From contig NC_133158.1 in the NCBI RefSeq assembly GCF_040802235.1, positions 160,057,401-160,121,400 of the forward strand: DNA of 64,000 nucleotides, in the 5' to 3' direction. Numbering within the stretch: position 1 is the first letter of the stretch; each line of letters starts with the position of its first letter. Below are positions 61,017 through 64,000 of this stretch, in pieces. The position numbers and the translations under genes were made by a program. The notes beneath the pieces are model-generated. The model was given only the letters and a program-made list of their open reading frames with translations. It did not search any database and had not been told where the DNA came from. The stretch comes from Manis javanica (taxonomy: Eukaryota > Chordata > Mammalia > Pholidota > Manidae).

Positions 61017-62565
61017 TTATACAGAGGATCAAAGCCTAAGTTGGCTACCCCAAAAATGAACTAAGATGCGATATGAAAAAGAACTTCCAACATCAGCACT
61101 CTCTGGAAGACTCATGCCAGAAGATGATCATCAAAAAACCCCAACAAAGATCCACGTGCTGCTACAGGTGTAGATGCACTCATCCCACCGGTTCCTGGAC
61201 TTGCCATGGGAATGAAGAAAGAGATATCTAAGCTGGCCTGTGCATACAATAAAACAACAAATTTGACTGGATCTATACTGTTGGAACTCAACCAAGAATT
61301 AGGAGAAGTGCGAATTGTAGCGCTCCAAAATCTTACAACTACAGACTATTTACTGTTAAAAGAACATATGAGATGTGAACAGTCCCCAGGAATGGGCTGT
61401 TTTACTTTGTCTGATTTCTCTCAGACTGTTCAAGTTCAGTTGGACAATATCCACCATATCATAGATAGGTTTTCACAAATGCCTAAGGTGCCTAACTGGT
61501 TTTCTTGGTTTCACTGGAGATGGCTGGTAATTATAGGTATGCTTTGGTTACGTAACTGTACTCCTATTATGTTAATGTGTGTGTGCAATTTAATTAGTAG
61601 TTTAAAACCTATACATGCTTATGTTACTCTACAAGAAGATATGTCAAAAAATAATCAATCTTCCCATGTTTTCTTCTGCCTGCTACTTCTATAGCTTTTC
61701 TTCTTCCTTCCTAATTACAACCCTTAAATAGAATTCGAGCCTCATATTGAATTTACCGTGTATCATAATAATTCTTCCAAGTGGTAAAGATACCTCAAGA
61801 CAAATGCTGGGCATAGAAGCCACAGGGCATAAATCTGCAAAGAAGTAAAAAGCTAACCTTTTCAAACAATAAGGCTTCTTTCTCACTTACCAACTTTACA
61901 TTTCCCTGTATGGCCCCGGAAGATGACTGGTTAGCCAGAGACGGGTAAGATTCCTCAAGGGAGGAACAACCTAAGACAGGCACAGTCTCAGGGGGGCCAT
62001 CAGGTGAGAAATTGGGGATCAACAGAGGTGCGGCTTAGAACCTCTCCCCCCCCGTTCTGAGAGAAATCTGCTGCATCTGTGGATGTTTTATTGCCCTTGT
62101 CTAGCTTGGACTAACACATAGTCTACAGGCACACACCTGATCATCTACGTTTGCTCTCTTACAACACTAAACTATGTTTTCTACCTTTATCTTGCATCTA
62201 CCTACCACTTCAGCATTTTATTAAAAATAATAATAATAAAGAGAGAAATGTATCCACATATAAATTAAGTATAAAAATCAAACGAATATTCATATTTGGA
62301 CTGATTGTTTCTAGTTCATAATGCATGATCAAAACCGAAAGTTTCTGTGATGACTGCCCTTGTACTCTTCACCATGTAACTTATTCACTATGTAAGAATT
62401 TGTTCTCCATGTAAGAACTTGTACATTATGCTTCAGAAGATTGGAGACTGATGAAAATTAGGCTTGGGGTGGATTAATGATTGTGCATTGAGCATTGACT
62501 CGCCTATGCAGAATTTTATTGTTGTTAACAACCATTTGATCAATAAATAGGAGAGATGCCCTCAC
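61017..62565 (+). mobile_element. ERV-derived tail of L1 copy 2
   Basis: A 1.55-kb tail collinear with the tail of copy 1: retroviral lead-in, env transmembrane-subunit segment (about 61165-61694), then LTR-like sequence with a (TAA)n run near 62225, a three-unit 19-bp array (about 62371-62424) and AATAAA 18 bases before the end. Confidence 0.8.
61206..61694 (+). pseudogene. Endogenous retroviral env transmembrane-subunit fragment, open (in L1 copy 2)
   Basis: Open for 162 codons from the first ATG, and open further upstream in the same frame. Features in order: end of a fusion-peptide-like hydrophobic stretch, ISKLACAYN and an NLTGS sequon, the heptad region with VALQN, a cysteine loop (CEQSPGMGCF), the second helix region, a Trp-rich WFSWFHWRW segment at about residues 97-105, a membrane span at about 106-130, and a short cytoplasmic tail. 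The surface subunit is missing, and the Cys pair of the loop is incomplete as in copy 1. An Env of this kind normally mediates virus-cell fusion. This fragment has no surface subunit, and nothing in the sequence shows that it is translated. Confidence 0.75.
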
Positions 62566-62579
62566 AAAAAAAAAAAAAA

Positions 62580-62819
62580 GTACACACTTCCAATTGTAAA
62601 ATAAATAAGTAACCGGGATGTAATGTATAGCATAAGGAATATAGTCAAAATATTGCAACAACTTGGTATGGTGATGGCTGGTCCCTAGAATTATCATGTA
62701 TATAAATGTTGAATCACTGTGTTGTACACCTGAAACTAATGTAATACTGTGTGTCAACTACCCTTCAATAAAAGATAATTATCTACAAAAAAAAAAAGGA
62801 AATACAATTTAAAAAAAAA
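62580..62819 (+). mobile_element. Old L1 3' end, probably carried by 3' transduction with copy 2
   Basis: A 240-bp L1MA-like 3' terminus ('cttccaattgtaaaataaat', 'ggaatatagtcaaaatattg', 'tgtatataaatgttgaatca', 'ctgtgttgtacacctgaaac', 'aataaaa' at 62767), ending in A-tracts at 62787-62797 and 62811-62819. The base sequence ggaattatcct follows directly (62820-62830) and matches the left flank gaaattatcct (58941-58951), so the duplication encloses copy 2 and this piece together. Confidence 0.65.
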
Positions 62820-64000
62820 GGAATTATCCTGAAAAATTGTTGTCTATCTGATGTCCTCATTTAACTTGGCATCCTGTGCTTTCATTGGCAGCCCTATGTA
62901 AGGGAGCAGCACCTCCTTCTCTCCTGCTGCTTCTGCCTGGTTTCTGTGTCCTGAGCTTTATTCTCCTCTCCTCTCTCTGATTGCTTCTTCATTGTCTCTC
63001 TCTTTAGTAGTGCCACGTCTTTCTAGTCCCAGGATTCTGCCCTAGTCTTCTTTTCTATGGCACTCACTCCCTCAGAGATCCTGTCTATACCCATCATTTC
63101 CTCTATGCTGACAATTCTAGAACTTTTCTCCTTGCCCCTAAGCTTCCCCCCAAGTGTCTCAAAGACATCTCAGACTCAATTAGCCCTCAGCTTTCCTGAC
63201 CCCTCTCACCTCTGTAAAGTCAGCTCCTCTCTAGTCACATTCACTCAGTCACTCACACAGGTGCAAATATAGGGATTCCTTTTGGGTTTTTAATTTTCGC
63301 CTCTCTATTTCACCCACAAGCCTTGCTAATCCTTCCTGCCACATGTTTAGCTTATTCTAGAACTTGGAATGAATGCATGTCTCCTAGGTTTGTTTCTTTC
63401 CGTTATGTCACAGCTACCTTCATTCACATTGTCATTACCTCATGCTTATTTTGCATAACCATGGACTGACAATGGTTTTCTAACATCTAGGCCAAACTTG
63501 AGGCTCCTCCAAACTAGTCTATCCGAGACATATAACTTTAAGAAAAAAGACTTTATTTTTTGAGTAGGTAATACATTCACATGGCTCAACATTCAAAAGG
63601 CACAAAAGGGTATGTTAAAATCTTGAAGGAGTCATTCAATATCATCTCTTTTGCCTACCTGATTTCCTAACTGAGACATAGATATGGAAGTGGGAAAGAT
63701 GGAGATCAAAAGCTAGGTGAAGTAATGAGGCTTGGTCTGTGAGCTGTCTCTAGAACTAGAAAGACTAACCAGTTCAGCCACAGACCCAGCTGGACAATAT
63801 GGGTCTTCTAGGCTCTGTTCTTGTAAAGCTTAAGTCTGGCATGAGCCAGGGGCCTCCACTTTCAGCAAGCAGACTGATTCCAGCCCAGAGAGAGGAGGGG
63901 GCTGAGCTGCACACACACACACACTCAATACCTTTTTTCCAACTCACCGATCAGATCAGTCACTCTCTGTTTCCTGGGAAGGAATGAGTGACAGGTGGGA
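62820..64000. other. Intron 2 block, mostly unassigned
   Basis: Pyrimidine-rich in 62880-63250. Positions 63540-63660 ('gactttattttttgagtagg', 'cacatggctcaacattcaaa', 'aggcacaaaagggtatg') look like an old interspersed repeat end that I cannot name. A short (AC)n run lies at about 63910-63924. No exon is seen. Confidence 0.35.

Larger units (their letters stand above)
58952..62579 (+). mobile_element. 5'-truncated young L1 with ERV-derived 3' tail (copy 2)
   Basis: A plus-strand L1 starting in the middle of ORF2, about 150 codons before the C-terminal half, and very similar to copy 1. It contains ORF2 pieces, an ordinary 3' UTR to 61016, then the ERV-derived tail to 62565 and an A14 tract (62566-62579). 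AATAAA is at 62542-62547. Compared with copy 1 it lacks about 323 nt (equivalent to 43697-44019), including the L1 terminus and the internal A-tract. It is in the same orientation as SLC9A9. Confidence 0.9.
25960..64000 (+). other. SLC9A9: SLC9A9 intron 2 (proximal part)
   Basis: Begins with donor gtaagg and continues past the window end. More than 38 kb is visible, which fits the very large introns of this gene. No third coding exon was found on the + strand. The intron contains the L1 cluster described separately. The large 8.2-kb and 6.9-kb L1s are antisense to SLC9A9. The 58952-62819 element is in the sense orientation. Confidence 0.85.

Noticed and set aside
42137..62579. Explaining the two long tail-bearing L1s as one segmental duplication
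   Set aside because: They have different 5' truncation points, different target-site duplications and different flanks.
25960..64000. A third SLC9A9 coding exon
   Set aside because: The expected continuation (starting Met-Thr-Phe-Asp and leading to the conserved exchanger helices) is not found on the + strand in the window.
1..64000. CRISPR arrays, prokaryotic operons, rRNA or tRNA genes
   Set aside because: None seen. The direct repeats present are microsatellites, L1 5' UTR units and a 19-bp LTR-like array.

Overview
This is a stretch of mammalian nuclear DNA holding the 5' end of SLC9A9, which encodes the endosomal cation/proton exchanger NHE9. Two coding exons lie on the + strand. Exon 1 (10961-11135) carries the start codon and the first transmembrane segment. 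Exon 2 (25757-25959) joins it in frame, giving the first 126 residues. Intron 1 is 14.6 kb, and intron 2 runs off the right end (>38 kb). I found no other host gene. Everything else is upstream or intronic sequence, mostly old repeats.

Organism: the L1 3' end at 62580-62819 and the young L1s resemble those of laurasiatherian mammals. Ancient mammalian repeats (MIR, L2, MER5-type hAT elements) are common, and I recognise no young lineage-specific SINE (no Alu, B1/B2, Bov-tA, CAN-SINE or ERE type). A pangolin is my best guess, but this is inference.

Layout: 1-10960, upstream region with an old L1 end, MER/LTR-like repeats and MIR; 10961-11135, exon 1; 11136-25756, intron 1 (MIR, MER5A, L2, microsatellites); 25757-25959, exon 2; 25960-41029, proximal intron 2 (MIR, L2, an L1 3' end, a perfect 18-bp hairpin); 41030-57885, a nested L1 cluster; 58952-62819, another young L1; 62820-64000, unassigned.

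The most notable content is a young L1 lineage whose 3' end carries about 1.6-1.8 kb of endogenous-retrovirus-derived sequence: part of an env transmembrane subunit, then an LTR-like tail ending in its own poly(A). Three copies are visible: a near full-length 8.2-kb element (42137-50325, - strand), a 5'-truncated element (58952-62579, + strand) and a 0.6-kb tail-only insertion (52981-53585, - strand). The longest copy keeps an internal A-tract exactly where an ordinary L1 3' end stops. That is the mark expected of a 3' transduction, here one that then amplified. Two other L1s in the window (41309-41826 and 50521-57388) have ordinary 3' ends, so the tail belongs to one younger subfamily. The full-length copy also has an intact ORF1, a broken ORF2 and a 5' UTR with about three tandem units of roughly 160-170 bp.
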